This document shows positions 10,451 to 22,480 of a stretch of DNA of 64,000 bases, one piece after another. The notes under the pieces were generated by a model. It searched no databases and was not told where the DNA came from. It worked only from the letters and a program-made list of their open reading frames with translations. Origin of the DNA: Homalodisca vitripennis (taxonomy: Eukaryota > Arthropoda > Insecta > Hemiptera > Cicadellidae); assembly GCF_021130785.1 (NCBI RefSeq), contig NC_060213.1:101441501-101505500 (forward strand), read 5' to 3'. Position 1 is the stretch's first letter. Every line of letters starts with the position of its first letter. The position numbers and the translations under genes are program-made.

Positions 10451-13400
10451 ACAATGTTAATGCCAAATATTGTACACTAGTAATAGTATGCAATGTTAAA
10501 TTTATCAAAATCTTTACTTCAACCAAGGTCGTACACGTTAAATATTGCTTTCAAAGAGAAAATAGGTTCGTTTAGATTTTTTCCCTAATACTTACATTAA
10601 GATTAACCTTATTATTCACAGATTAACCTAGAAGTATGAAAGTTTAGTGTACTGTACTTGATATATTACTAAGTAAGGAAATGTTCATTGAACTTGTTAT
10701 GTTCCAGTGGCGTAAAACACAGGAAGTATCAGAATCTCAAGTCAAAGTTTACTTCAGGACACTCCGCTATCTAGGTAAGTGAATATAAATCACGAACTTT
10801 ACTCACGACAATATCAATGAAAGATACCTAATTCAATTAAGGTCATCTAGTATATTCAGTAAATATGATTATATTCCACCTAAATAAAATAAAATAAATT
10901 TTTACACTTTCAATAACTACAAACATGTATGGCTTTACATTTATGACAATACGTAAAACGAAGTGTTATCTTACGTTCAAGAATGCTTTAAAAAAAATTA
11001 AAACAAAAGTAGGTAAGATAACATCAATCCTTACAATTTTGAATATTATAAAAACTACTAGGCAATCGTTACAAATGATCAGAGAAAAATTAAATTTGAT
11101 CAACTTAGATCTGAGCCTAACAATCTGGATGAAATTAGGACAAACATGTTCAGTGGAGGAACAATAGGTTGGAACACAATTTACATAAAACAAGCAGCTT
11201 GTAACCGTCGGTCTACAGCTTCTTTGTGCACCAGAGTTTTATACCAAACTATGTCTTTAGTGAATTTACTACTCATATTTACACCTACTTCTATTAAAAT
11301 TTGCATAAATTTATTTGAATATTTTATTCTGTTTTTATGATATTTATGCTGCCTCAACACTACGCAATATAAGTTACAAAGAAATAAAAATCTGAATTTA
11401 ATTTATACATACCTAAGCGTTTTGAAAGGTAGTTAAGTAAAAAGGTAGGGAAATTAAGTTATAAGCTTGTGATAATTATGTAATTTATTGCAATACCGAT
11501 AATGTGATAATTTGATATGAATTATACAACGTTAATGGTATTTGTACTTATTATTTATACAAACAGGTGTACGATATATTAAAAGATAATTGAAAATTTC
11601 TATATATGCAAATCTTTATTTATATCGCATAAAGAAACTAAATCTTCGGGGAAATGGGCATTTCAAGTTTTTAATTGTAAGTATAAAACTATTTTCATAT
11701 TTCAATGAAATACAAAAACTACAAAATTCTTATTTTATCCAAAACTTTTTATTATTTTTGTTATTCTCCTTTTTGAAAATATTATTGCAGTTAACCATTC
11801 CCAGCATAAATAAAACCATCCAAAGAGAAAGAACCAGTTGTTGAGGGTATATTTATATTGCCAGTACTCGTATATCATCAAATGAGATCAGTTGAGATTT
11901 TTCAGCTTTGCCAATACCATAATTTTGTCGAGGAACCAAAACTATTTGGAACATTTGTTTTGTATAGTACGGGTGATGAGACTGAGTATGAAGTAACACT
12001 ATTATTATTTATGCTATAAACTTAAGTATATATAGCAAATTATTTACATAAATGTAAGAATTAAATTATTTTCATTTAATTAAATACGACTAATCTTCTC
12101 GATAAATTATAGCCCACATTGTTTAACTTTTCTACTTTCTGCAATGTAGACATCGTCTTTCATCGGAACTTGATTAAATCAGCAGTTGAAAAGTTGGTAT
12201 TGTTAGTCAAGTTCGGTTGGGACATTTCAATCAGTATTATTCTAAAGTAATAGATCCAAATAAAAAAGTATAATATATCATCATCAATATGTGTTGACTT
12301 TGATAATGGAAATTTAAATTTTACTTATTTGTTTTTCAATTGCATAAGAGAAGGGTCCTTACAATTTCATGCCTTGGTATTTATATTATCTAGGTAGTCT
12401 AAATATTAACCTTCTATGTACCAAACCTCCTCCTCATCCGTTCCTTAAGAACCTTACACAGGCCAATGGAGCACGAGAACGGGCAGAAAAACATTTAAAA
12501 AGGGATCGGCATCCCTTTAAAAAATTCAAATTTTCTGATAAATATATTTAGATTGTGATCATTTTCATAACGGTAAATTTTAACGGTATATGATAAGTAT
12601 ATTTGGAAGGTGATAATGCCTACTGAGCTGAAATTTCACTTAGCTCATTATGACTATAGTTGAACAGGATTAAAAAAGTTTAAAATGTGTTTCTTATATA
12701 TAAAATATTTATTTATCTTTTTTGTTCTCTAATCGCAGAAATAATTTACAAACAACAACAAACTTCTAGAAAGTTGTTGTTGTTTTGTAAGAAAGTTTTG
12801 AACCTGTATCCACTAATTTTTTAGATGAAGATAGTTCTACCTATAGAAATTGATTGTATTAAATGCGAAATAGAGTTTTATTAAATAAAAATTCCCTATA
12901 ACGGTAATAATATACAATAAACCGTTACATATGGTTTATTTATGATTTTCACACATGATATAAATGAATATACATACAATACTATGATACTTTATTCGCA
13001 CTACCCAGAGAGTCATGAATCACACCTGTCATGCCTATTCTGACAGTTTAACTTGCGAGTTGAATAATTTACACACTAGGCTATTGTGTAAGAGCATCAT
13101 CCTCAATATTTTGACGGTTATCTTAATTAAAATTAATTTATTAAAATATAATATTTTGAATTATTAGGAGGCCTTGAACAATCTTAAGGAGAATATGTTA
13201 ATTCCAATTATGTAAATTTTTACTGTTGAATAACTTTCAGTTACTATTTTATGCATAGTAACGCTGTTTTTTACGATAATTCACTGAATAGTCTGAAATG
13301 TCTCAGACAGTAAAATATATGCCATATAGTAATTGTAATAGCGAGGGAGAAGTTTCAATGTGAAGATTTTCCTCGGGATATGACCACCCTTTCGAACGGA

Positions 13401-14143
13401 GTATTAACATTCTAATTTTTGGTATGTACAGAATGTAATCATGTGGAAAAATATTTAATAATACAATATAAGAGGTACTGTATATCAGAATTATAAATAG
13501 AACATATATTTTATATAGTATTCATTCCTTTTTAAAGTATCAGTTGATAACAATGAACATTGTTTATTTTAGGCAACGATGCATTCATAGTTTTAATCTT
13601 AATCAACACAAAAATGAAAATTTATATGATGAGGTATTACAATAGTTGTGACATCTTGCACTTAGCAGAAGTTAGCTCCATCTTAAGAGGGTTTATTTTT
13701 CCGGAAAGGTTTGTCAAACATGATTTGAAAGCAACTGGGGTATTCAACAGGGTATTCTTTGTATGGTTTGATAGTATAAAGGAATACAAGTTATGTATCG
13801 GATTTGTTTGTAAAATCTATATCGGCATTATAAACTCAATGTAAGATGTAATAAATGATCATTGCCAAGAAATCTATCTCATTTAAGGCAGAACACGAGA
13901 AATTTATCATAAAATATGGCCGTACAGCCTCCTTTATTAATATAAGACATCTTGTCTGAAGCGTAGGAAGAGATTCGAAATTTATCTTGGCCACAACATA
14001 AACAAAGAGATTTATCAGTCACTGGTGTAGAATACTTAACACAGACAGTATAATTTATTTTAATAGCATCTATGATTTTGGTCCCTTCAAAGTAGGCTTT
14101 ACTATTCCGTTACGTACAACTAGTTTTTACTAAACAAATCTAA

Positions 14144-14345
14144 ACGGATATTTGGCTGAGCGTTAACGAAGCCTACCACTCGAGGAGCTGGACTAATTTT
14201 ATTGCTGTCTGTCCGCACGATACCTTGAAAAAAATGACCTATAGACTTGATATTTATGTATATATAGCTTAACTGTAAGAGTGAATGTGCTACAATATGA
14301 AATTTTGAATGCAACGTTAGGTGTGGTGTATACCTACCTTGTTTA
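14144..14345 (+). repeat. Interspersed repeat family, copy at 14.2 kb
   Basis: Contains TTTGGCTGAGCGTTAACGAAGCC, cut here only in description, then ATTGCTGTCTGTCCGCACG, then TGAAATTTTGAATGCAACG and GGTGTGGTGTATACCTACC. Carries both ends of the consensus seen elsewhere in the window. Confidence 0.7.
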
Positions 14346-16639
14346 TAAATATCCAGTTTAGAAAATTTGCCTCTCTTGAGTTTTATCTATGGTTCAATAA
14401 TGTCCAATCGTCTTTTTCGTGCTTTTGAGTCTAAAAGTATTGAAATTTGATGTCCTGTTTTTTTTGTATCGAATTGAAACACTGTCTGAGAATACTCTCA
14501 GATCGGAATAGTGTTTAATCTAATTTGTGTCGATAAGTACACTCAGCACAAGCAACAACAATTCTATATCTTTGATATTATACACTGGTTAAATATTATA
14601 ATTAATTAATAATTTAAAAATATTGTAACCTGTTTGTATTTATTTATAATATGCGTAAAATATATTTGATGGTCTGTAAAAAATGCTGTTTTTCGGCGAT
14701 GAGTTTTCTGGTTATGTTGGTTGGATACACAAATCTCGGGTTCTAAAATAATATTTTTTTATTTTTAGAAATTAACATGTTTTTGAAGGAAACTTATAAC
14801 ACCAAAGCTTCTTTGCTGTTAAGATACTATATAAAATTAGTGTATACTTATTATGAAAAACGTTCTTGTTTTTGCAGTAGTACAGTTGCACGTACTTAAG
14901 TGTGTCGTGCTCAACATTTGTTAACAAACAATTAATTACATTATCACCTAGGTGTCAACATTTCGAGGTTACCAGCTTGCATTCTTATCAGGTGTTTTAT
15001 AAATTTGCACAATCATTCATAAATGTCATATCAAAATATTTCACTTAAACTAGATTCAACTTTATAATTATTTTGTAAAAATATGTAAACTAGTCATTAC
15101 ACTCTGTAATCTCTTGAAATAATCACATATTTCTTGGGCTTACAATTGAAAGGAATTGACAACCGAAATTAAATTCTTCCTATTTTTATAAAGTTGCACC
15201 ATTGGAGGTAAGATTTTTCTTACAGTTTCTTGTTGGCAATAAAATTAGTTAAACTCGAAGACTATGGCACCAAGTTCTTGTGACTATGTTTTATTACTAT
15301 TTTTAATAATTAATAAATGCAGTCTGAGAATGTGGCCAAAGATATCTGGGGAAAAAGTATGTAAATGTTGTCGCAGTCTTATTATTAAACATATTATAAA
15401 ACAGTATTACCATTGCTTGAATTACAATATCAAACCGTGGTTCTCGAAAATAACAAATCTACTAAAATGCAAATACTGTAAAAAGACTGTTAGAGTTTTC
15501 ATTCTGTGATTAGTATGAAAAATATTACCTGTTATTACATGAATCAAATCAAAGAGAGAATGAAATACGGGTACTTTTATATCTCAAGTACATTTAAATG
15601 GATATAACACTATTCAAGGTTTGAACATAAACTGAGTTCTAAATAAACTACTTCTTTCTGTTAAAAATAAAAGAACTAGATTTAGTTTAATGTTATTGTT
15701 GGCCTGGCAGACCACCGTGGTCCTGGGTACCCTCGTCACTTGGCACAACAGGTCAGATTTATTACTTCGGCGCTCGGTGCAGTTTTCAACGCGTCACTCA
15801 GAGCACACGGTGCTCGGTGCAGAACAAGAAGATTATTTCAAACTCCTATGATTTGATCTATATGTAAGAAAACTGACTGTACAACAAACACCAATAAATA
15901 TTTTTTTCCACTAAAAAAACAGAAATTTCTCTACAGATACACTGTTGCAATATGCTTGTGTTTCCAACACAACGCGGAAGTTAAACTTTTAGTAATGATA
16001 GCTACTAAACAGTTTAAGATTATTATTAGTTTTACTTTCTTATCTACTATAGTTTTGTATTGTTTGTCTTCGTTTTCCTAGGTCAACGTCAAGTTGGTGC
16101 ATATGGAACTTTTTAAGTTGAATAAGAAACTTTTTTAAATGTTAATATATGCAAAACAAAGTACCATATTGTTGAGTAACTTTTGTTGATATTTAAATCT
16201 TAATACGCATAAACAATATGTCTTTAATAATAAATTATTTAAAATACTGTTAAAGGTAAAAGGCAGTAATTATTACTTTACTGACAACTGGAAAAGCCAC
16301 GCTCATTAAGACCTTCATTAGTAGTAAATGGGATTAAATACAACAAAGAGAAGTCTTTAGCAAAATGAACTTCATTAAACAATTCCTTTAGTCTAACACT
16401 GTTCATAAATTAATTTAGCTTTTTGGCCTCAATCACGAGAATAACCTAGAAAAATCACTAAGTTTGAATTTGAGGTTAGTAAATAATCAATATTTACATT
16501 ACAAATTGAGTAAAATGATGTGGATGCATAAAAACGTAATAAAAGTAATAATGCATTTTAACAAACTTGCGACAATGACCTTGATGGTTAGAATATAAAC
16601 TATTTTAAAGATAAGTTGTTCTATCAATGAACGTAAACT

Positions 16640-17260
16640 AGTTGGCTGAACGTTAACAAAGGCTATCACTTAGAAGGATGGAGAAATATTTCTTCTATAT
16701 TTCTGTCTGTACTCATAGTACTAAAAAAGCGAACTGACATTTATACTTGACATTTTTTTATTAAGGTTTATTTATAAACATTTAAAATCGTCTCCAATGA
16801 TAAGTGTATGTCACTTCATGGTATGTGGCTCAGTGTTAGCAAGAATTTTTATATTTTTCTTATAGCAATGAGAATAAACAGACTTATAAAAAAATGAGCA
16901 CAATCACATTACTTTTAAACACGATATATGTATTATGTATTAACACATGTAACGTGGTTAATTAATTGTTGGATTGGCTTGTAAGACTTTCGTTACGTTC
17001 TGCATGTCCCTTTATTGCATTTTTCCAGCGTTAACCAAGTCTATAACACAGGGTAATGTCTTGAAAATTACGCAATGTACTTAAAATTGTGAATATTTTT
17101 AGATCACTAAAGTTTCTGCTAAATTCTTCTTCTGTATATCTGTCCATACATCTGACTGGATATATACTTCCCATACGATATTTTGAGAACGAAATGGGCT
17201 ATAAACTTTGAAATTTTCGTACAAATTCAGTTAAGCCCTCACTGGTATCTACATTTTTGA
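16640..17260 (+). repeat. Interspersed repeat family, two adjacent degenerate copies
   Basis: The first copy (about 16640-16855) has TTGGCTGAACGTTAACAAAG, TCTGTCTGTACTCATAG and then GTATGTCACTTCATGG with GTGGCTCAGTGTTAGC. The second (about 17030-17260) has GCGTTAACCAAG, TCTGTCCATACATCTG, GAGAACGAAATGGGCTATA and GAAATTTTCG. They are in the same orientation, in tandem. Confidence 0.6.
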
Positions 17261-17352
17261 AAACTCCCATCTACGTCTCTAAAGTGTTATTCATTAATCA
17301 ACATTGTTTGGTAAACAAATATTATTAATTGAAGAGCCTGTTAAATGTAAAT

Positions 17353-18321
17353 GACTGTCGTCTTTAATAATGTTATGATACTTTTATGATACTACTTTTA
17401 AAAATATATTTATATTAAAATATATTTAAGTAAATAAATAAATATATATATATAAGCATAGAGTAAGCTTGACAGTTACAACACTTCTTATTTCAACCTT
17501 CTCTGCAACTGCTGTTGAGCACAGAGTAAAAAATATGCAGATAGTAAATTTTAAGTTTAAATCAAAATCTACTTATAACTGTACATTTTAGCAAGTGTTT
17601 AATCTTAATTTTTCTATTCAAATATGTATGAGAGATAATATTTTGGAATATACAATGCCGAAATATATAAAATAGCATGAAATATCAACAGAACAGGTGG
17701 TCTATTATAAACAAAGTTTATTTAATAAAAAACTGTAATTACAAGTATTAAATCACCTTTAAGGAAATACATTAATCGGCAATCAGTTGGTTGACGGGAA
17801 GGAGTGGGTCGGTACTAGTCTACATGTTGGTAGTACCACCCCCAGGAGGGCTCACTTCTATCTGGGTTGTGCCTTATAGTTGAAACTAAACAGGGAAAAG
17901 CAAAAAAACTGATATTTATATTCTGTATGGGCAACCCCTTGAGTGGCATATCACTAACCGTAAATTTCAATAAATTATGGTGAAAGATTAATGTTGATGA
18001 TTAATACTAGGTTCATTGCTAAAGGAGCCTTAACATGAGAGAATGCCTTCCCCTACACACATTGACTGTATGAGGGTTTAACAGAGGTAGCCTCTCCTTC
18101 TTAAAAAGTGACATGACAGATAGGGTGCGCTCTCTCCTATGGTATCTTGACAGGAGGCCCCTACTATCGACACTACCCATCCTGAAGATCCTATAACTTT
18201 GGAAGCAAGCACAAAGGTGTTTTAGGGCTAAGTTCAAAGAGAGGTTTCCTTAGATTTTTGTAAAAAATAATGGTAGCGTATGGAACAAGTTAGCTTTATA
18301 TTTTTACCCAACCGTCTGTTT
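17353..18321. repeat. Left copy of a young ~0.96-kb repeat (pair with 63038-64000)
   Basis: Bases 17353-18321 match 63038 to the right window edge nearly base for base, apart from a much shorter TA tract near 17437 and a few indels. Both start abruptly at GACTGTCGTCTTTAATAA with unrelated sequence to the left. Both contain AAGCATAGAGTAAGCTTGAC, GAAGGAGTGGGTCGGTAC and GGAGGGCTCACTTCTATCTG. High similarity in this decayed region means a recent mobile element. The AAGCATAGAGTAAGCTT module also occurs inside the Helitron at 19.55 kb, so it may be Helitron-related. No intact protein is encoded; the frames at 18019-18237 and 63472-63666 are not recognised. Confidence 0.85.
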
Positions 18322-19274
18322 TAAGGAACACATAGACTTACTGTTACACTCTACATTCCTGCCTAACATTCATATGCTCCCGTAACCCATCGTACTCGAT
18401 GTTTACAATCCACATTATTTACCATAGCATTTTTTAACAATAATGCTTGTGAGTAATTTTAGCTGGGACCAGTTTATATACTCGACATATTTGCTCTGTT
18501 ACTTATGTGTTTCACCCAAAACATTATATATTCCACACCTGTGTCCCTTGTGGTACGTGCTATAATTAAACTGCAATAACAGCCTGAATGGTGGGCTCTA
18601 TTGATCCTACTATAATATTGCTTGGGATTTTCTATAATGAACTCTTTAAATAGCTCATAAAGTAATTTTTACTTATAAAAGACATTGTGCTCTTGCTCAA
18701 GACAAGCTTTCGTATTATTTCCGATTTGTTGATTTCCTTTCAAACGCTTCATACTTGTCCATCAATGTTGACACATATTTATATATGTGTGTGTTATTAT
18801 TATTATTAATTGAGTTGACATATTGGGTATTCTGTCAGAGCTGACAGGTTATGATTTTATAAACTAACAAAGGAATGTGTTAGTTGTTACAGTAACGACA
18901 CGAAATATTTTTGTCCGGTACAAATCTACACTAAACATGTTTTTCATTGTTCTTGTTTGAGAATAAACTCTTTGAAATATTTCTCTTTTCTTGTACCAGG
19001 AACAATTTAATAAGTTTCAATCTGAAACGTGTAAAAAACTACAGTATATTTCTAACAATATGTAAACACAGTACTTGTCCATCGAATTTAAGGACAGCGT
19101 ATGAAGGTAGTTTCTGATTGAACGACTCTTATGATTTTTGCATCAAGTGACAAGATGGCTTAAGTTAAATAACATAGTCTATTTGTCTAGAAGATGTTGT
19201 AATATATGTCTATGAGTATATGTATATGATATTAGAATAATGCAAAGGTCTGTCAAAACTACGAAAGTTACGAA
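18322..19274. other. AT-rich non-coding stretch
   Basis: No gene or structured element that can be supported. A (TTA)n run is at about 18795-18808. Confidence 0.5.
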
Positions 19275-20200
19275 TCTATATATATAAAAATGAATGTTTG
19301 TATGTTTGTCCTTTATGGAATCGTGAACTATTGGACCGATCATGATGAAAATTTGTACGTATATGTATTTTTCCACGGAGAAGGTTTATAAGCTATGCCC
19401 ATCCCTTTCCCGATTCAGGATTCCGCCCCACTGGTTACAGAAATACCCATAAGAAATGCATTGCAGCAAACATATGTTAACGTCTTTTCAAATTTTTAAT
19501 CAGCTGTTCTTTGTAAACATATATTACACTTATAGTTTTAAAGCATAGAGTAAGCTTAAGAGAAACGACAAATTTTGTTTAAACTGTTTTTGCAATCACT
19601 GTTAAACATAGACTTTACTATCCAGATAATACAATTCAAATTTGACGTAAAAATTCACCTTTAACTGCAATATTTATTTAATATAAACCATGCTCATGCT
19701 TGATCAGAAGAGTAATGCAGATATCATAATTACTATCTTACGTTGGCTACAAATATAAAGAATGTTATAAAATCAACCTTAGTTGTTTTTTTTTGACAGA
19801 AGTATGGTTCTCAAAACTCCGTGTGTACATATTCTCTCGATCGAGACAACAAAGCAAGCTCAATCGTGGCATCGGAGATATAACTAATTTAATCTAAAAT
19901 TTATTATAGTAAAAAAAAAAATTTACTAAGTAATATAAGGACTTCGGTTCTTAAGATTTGCGTGCGAAGCCGTGGGGTAACAGCTAGATAGAGGCAGGAA
20001 TATGGTACATACCTTCATAATACGCCCAAGAGGCTCACGATGGAACGACTATCAATTATCTCAGCACTGTTTAGAATGTGATAGAAAAAGAATAAGTGAA
20101 TATAGTGTACTGTTTTCAACGGGAAATTGCGTGCGAAGCCGCGGGCAACTTTTGCAAAAAAATTATTGAAATGCGCAGCAAAGCGCGCCGGGCCCGCTAG
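19275..20200 (+). mobile_element. Non-autonomous Helitron
   Basis: The left end is TCTATATATATAAAAATGAA at 19275, the classic insect Helitron 5' start (TC), with an A just before it. The right end is GCGCGCCGGGCCCGCTAG at 20183-20200, terminating in CTAG with T after it. This gives precise insertion between A and T, as rolling-circle Helitrons do. A short GC-rich hairpin (GCGC..GCGC and GGGCCC) precedes the CTAG. No Rep/helicase sequence lies inside, so it depends on another element. A second 3'-type terminus sits inside at 19961-19987, suggesting a composite. The module AAGCATAGAGTAAGCTT at about 19543 is shared with the repeats at 17.45 and 63.15 kb. Confidence 0.88.
19955..19987 (+). other. 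Internal Helitron 3' terminus
   Basis: TTGCGTGCGAAGCCGTGGGG followed by TAACAGCTAG is a complete Helitron-like 3' end, with a GC-rich region then CTAG at 19984-19987. The same GCGTGCGAAGCCGCGGG is seen again at about 20129, 140 bases further on, before the final end. Either termination site could have been used. Confidence 0.7.
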
Positions 20201-20274
20201 TAGTTAATACAAATGAGAGTCTTTTAAAAATTATTAATTTCACGTATGTCTGATTGTAAGATAAAAGTAGTGTA

Positions 20275-21920
20275 GAACATTAAAACTGGATTGCAGTGTC
20301 GAACAGTAAAACTGGAGTACAGTGTCGATCAGTGGAAATGGAGTACAGTGTTGAACAGTAAAACTGGACTCCATTGTCAAACAGTAAAACGTGAGTGCAG
20401 TGTCGAACAGTAAAACTGGACTCCATTGTCAAACAGTAAAACGTGAGTGCAGTGTCGAACAGTAAAACTGGATTGCAGTGTCGAACAGTAAAACTGGAGC
20501 ACAGTGTCGAACAGTAAAACTGAAGTACAGTGTCGAACAGTAAAACTGGACTACAGAGTCGATCAGTGAAACTGGAGTACAGTGTCGAAAAGTAAAAACT
20601 GGAGTACAGTGTTGAACAGTAAAACTGGATTGCAGTGTCGAACACTAAAACTGGACTCCATTGTCAAACAGTAAAACGTGAGTGCAGTGTCGAACAGTAA
20701 AACTGGATTGCAGTGTCGAACAGTAAAACTCGAGTACAGTGTCGAACAGTAAAACTGAAGTACAGTGTCGAAAAGTAAAACTGGAGTACAGTGTCGATCA
20801 GTGAAAACTGGAGTACAGTGTCGATCAGTGAAACTGGAGTACAGTGTCGATCAGTGTAACTGGAGTACTGTGTCGAACAGTAAAACTGGAGTACAGTGTC
20901 GATCAGTGAAACTGGAGTACAGTGTCAATCAGTGAAACGGGAGTACAGTGTCGATCAGTGAAACTGAAGTACAGTGTCGAACAGTAAAACTGGAGTACAG
21001 TGTCGATCAGTGAAAACTGGAGTACAGTGTCGATCAGTAAAACTGGAGTACAGTGTCGATCAGTGAAACTGGAGTACAGTGTCGATCAGTGAAACTGGAG
21101 TACAGTGTCGATCAGTGAAACTGGAGTACAGTGTCGATCAGTGAAACTGGAGTACAGTGTCGATCAGTGAAACTGAAGTACAGTGTCGATCAGTGAAACT
21201 GAAGTACAGTGTTGAACAGTAAAACTGGAGTACAGTGTCGATCAGTGAAACTGGAGTACAGTGTCGATCAGTGAAACTGGAGTACAGTGTCGATCAGTGA
21301 AACTGGAGTACAGTGTCGATCAGTGAAACTGAAGTACAGTGTCGATCAGTGAAACTGGAGTACAGTGTCGATCAGTGAAACTGAAGTACAGTGTCGATCA
21401 GTAAAACTGGAGTACAGTGTCGATCAGTGAAACTGGAGTACAGTGTCGATCAGTGAAACTGGAGTACAGTGTCGATCAGTGAAACTGGGAGTACAGTGTC
21501 GAACAGTAAAACTGGAGTGCAGTGTTGATCAGTGAAACTGAAGTACAGTGTCGAACAGTAAAACTGGAGTACAGTGTCGATCAGTGAAACTGGAGTACAG
21601 TGTCGATCAGTGAAACTGGAGTACAGTGTCGAACATTAAAACTGAAGTACAGTGTCGATCAGTAAAACTGGATTGCAGTGTCGAACAGTAAAACTGGACT
21701 CCATTGTCAAACAGTAAAACGTGAGTGCAGTGTCGAACAGTAAAACTGGATTGCAGTGTCGAACAGTAAAACTCGAGTACAGTGCCGAACAGTAAAACAG
21801 AAGTACAGTGTCGAACAGTAAAACTGGAGTACAGTGCCGATAAGTGAAACTGGAGTACAGTGTCGAACAGTAAAACTGGATTGGTGTGTAGAACATTAAA
21901 ACTGGAGTGCAGTGCCGCGA
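20275..21920. repeat. 26-bp minisatellite, ~63 copies, with higher-order structure
   Basis: The unit is GTGTCGATCAGTGAAACTGG plus AGTACA (26 bp), repeated head to tail over about 1.64 kb. Two main variants exist: CGATCAGTGAAAC, in long runs in the centre, and CGAACAGTAAAAC, at both edges. A rarer pair of units (GGACTCCATTGTCAAACAG and ACGTGAGTGCAG) marks blocks that recur at about 20369, 20421, 20656 and 21699. The last two are 1,043 bases apart, close to 40 units. The open frames on the minus strand (20280-20645, 21607-21945) are by-products of a unit length not divisible by three and a low stop content. Confidence 0.95.
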
Positions 21921-21960
21921 CAATCAGTGACAGCAGCTGTCGCAAATATTTGCGATACTT
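21921..21960. repeat. Palindrome at the edge of the minisatellite
   Basis: TCGCAAATATTTGCGA (21940-21955) is a perfect 16-base palindrome directly beyond the last repeat unit. It is preceded by GCGACA..TGTCGC arms around CAGCAGCTG. Confidence 0.8.
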
Positions 21961-22099
21961 TACTGACAGTTCTCGCGATTAATGTGACTTATTCTTGTTA
22001 ATTTTATACACCAGTAACAATAAAATGTCTCTCGCAAGTGCCAATGTAGCTCTATACTGGTCGTGATAACATACCATATATTATGTCAGATTGAACAAT

Positions 22100-22480
22100 A
22101 ATGAAGAATGTGGTTATATTTTTTAGCCAACCTCATTGAATAACGGAAGCAAACATAAAAGTCGTAACCGATATATTACGATTATTTTTACATATAGGCA
22201 TATATCGTAATATACATACTGTTGATGTAGATGGTGTACAAAATTTAATAAATTAGCCGTGCAACTATTCGCCTGCTGTAAAATAGTGACGGGAGGTTAG
22301 CAGTAATTAGTCAATATTCCACCGACAAGACGATTACAATCAAAGACTCTCGTCTCTGGTGGAACTCTCTTGCCTCATTACGTCTTGAACCAATTAAATC
22401 ATACAGTACAAGTAAGTTTGTTGCACTATTCAGTTGCGCATTGTGAGCTGGGAACTCTAATTACTAGTTAAAGAAGTTAA
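22100..22480 (-). repeat. Duplicated block D, conserved island iv (pair with 31500-31930)
   Basis: Shares with 31500-31930 the ordered blocks CC(A)A.CTCAT.GAATAA, TTGATGTAGATG, AAAATTTAATAAATT, GT.ATTAGTC, GACAAGACG, AACTCTCTTG.CTCATTACGT, CCAATTAAA and TCTAATTACTAG-like sequence. The reverse complement of the AACTCTC..CTCATTACGTC part aligns with the plus strand of islands at 51.36 and 59.44 kb, so this is an inverted relative of the larger duplication. On the minus strand the block reads RRNEAREFHQRRESLIV; the 31.8-kb copy reads GRNETRELLQCRETLIV. Confidence 0.6.

Larger units (their letters stand above)
10451..17352. other. Long AT-rich non-coding stretch with scattered repeat copies
   Basis: No coding sequence is supported. 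Frames at 10925-11167, 11590-11844, 13560-13844 and 15264-15509 are low-complexity or AT-biased and match no family I recognise. Copies of the interspersed repeat lie at 14.1, 16.6 and 17.1 kb. An imperfect hairpin of AACAACAACAA and TTGTTGTTGTT around CTAG is at about 12749-12788. A GC-richer patch at 15700-15840 repeats GCTCGGTGCAG twice. Confidence 0.55.

Noticed and set aside
15264..15509. 81-codon ORF with several Cys (KVCKCC, KCKYCKK)
   Set aside because: The Cys spacing is suggestive of a finger but does not form a complete metal site, and composition follows the AT-rich background. Left as unsupported.
20275..21920. Regular short repeats as a CRISPR array
   Set aside because: Units abut directly with no unique spacers, and the window is eukaryotic.
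20280..21945. Minus-strand frames of 95-121 codons rich in CSTLYSSF and FTVRHC repeats
   Set aside because: They are translations of the 26-bp minisatellite. The unit is not a multiple of three and happens to lack stops on this strand, and units vary without regard to codons.
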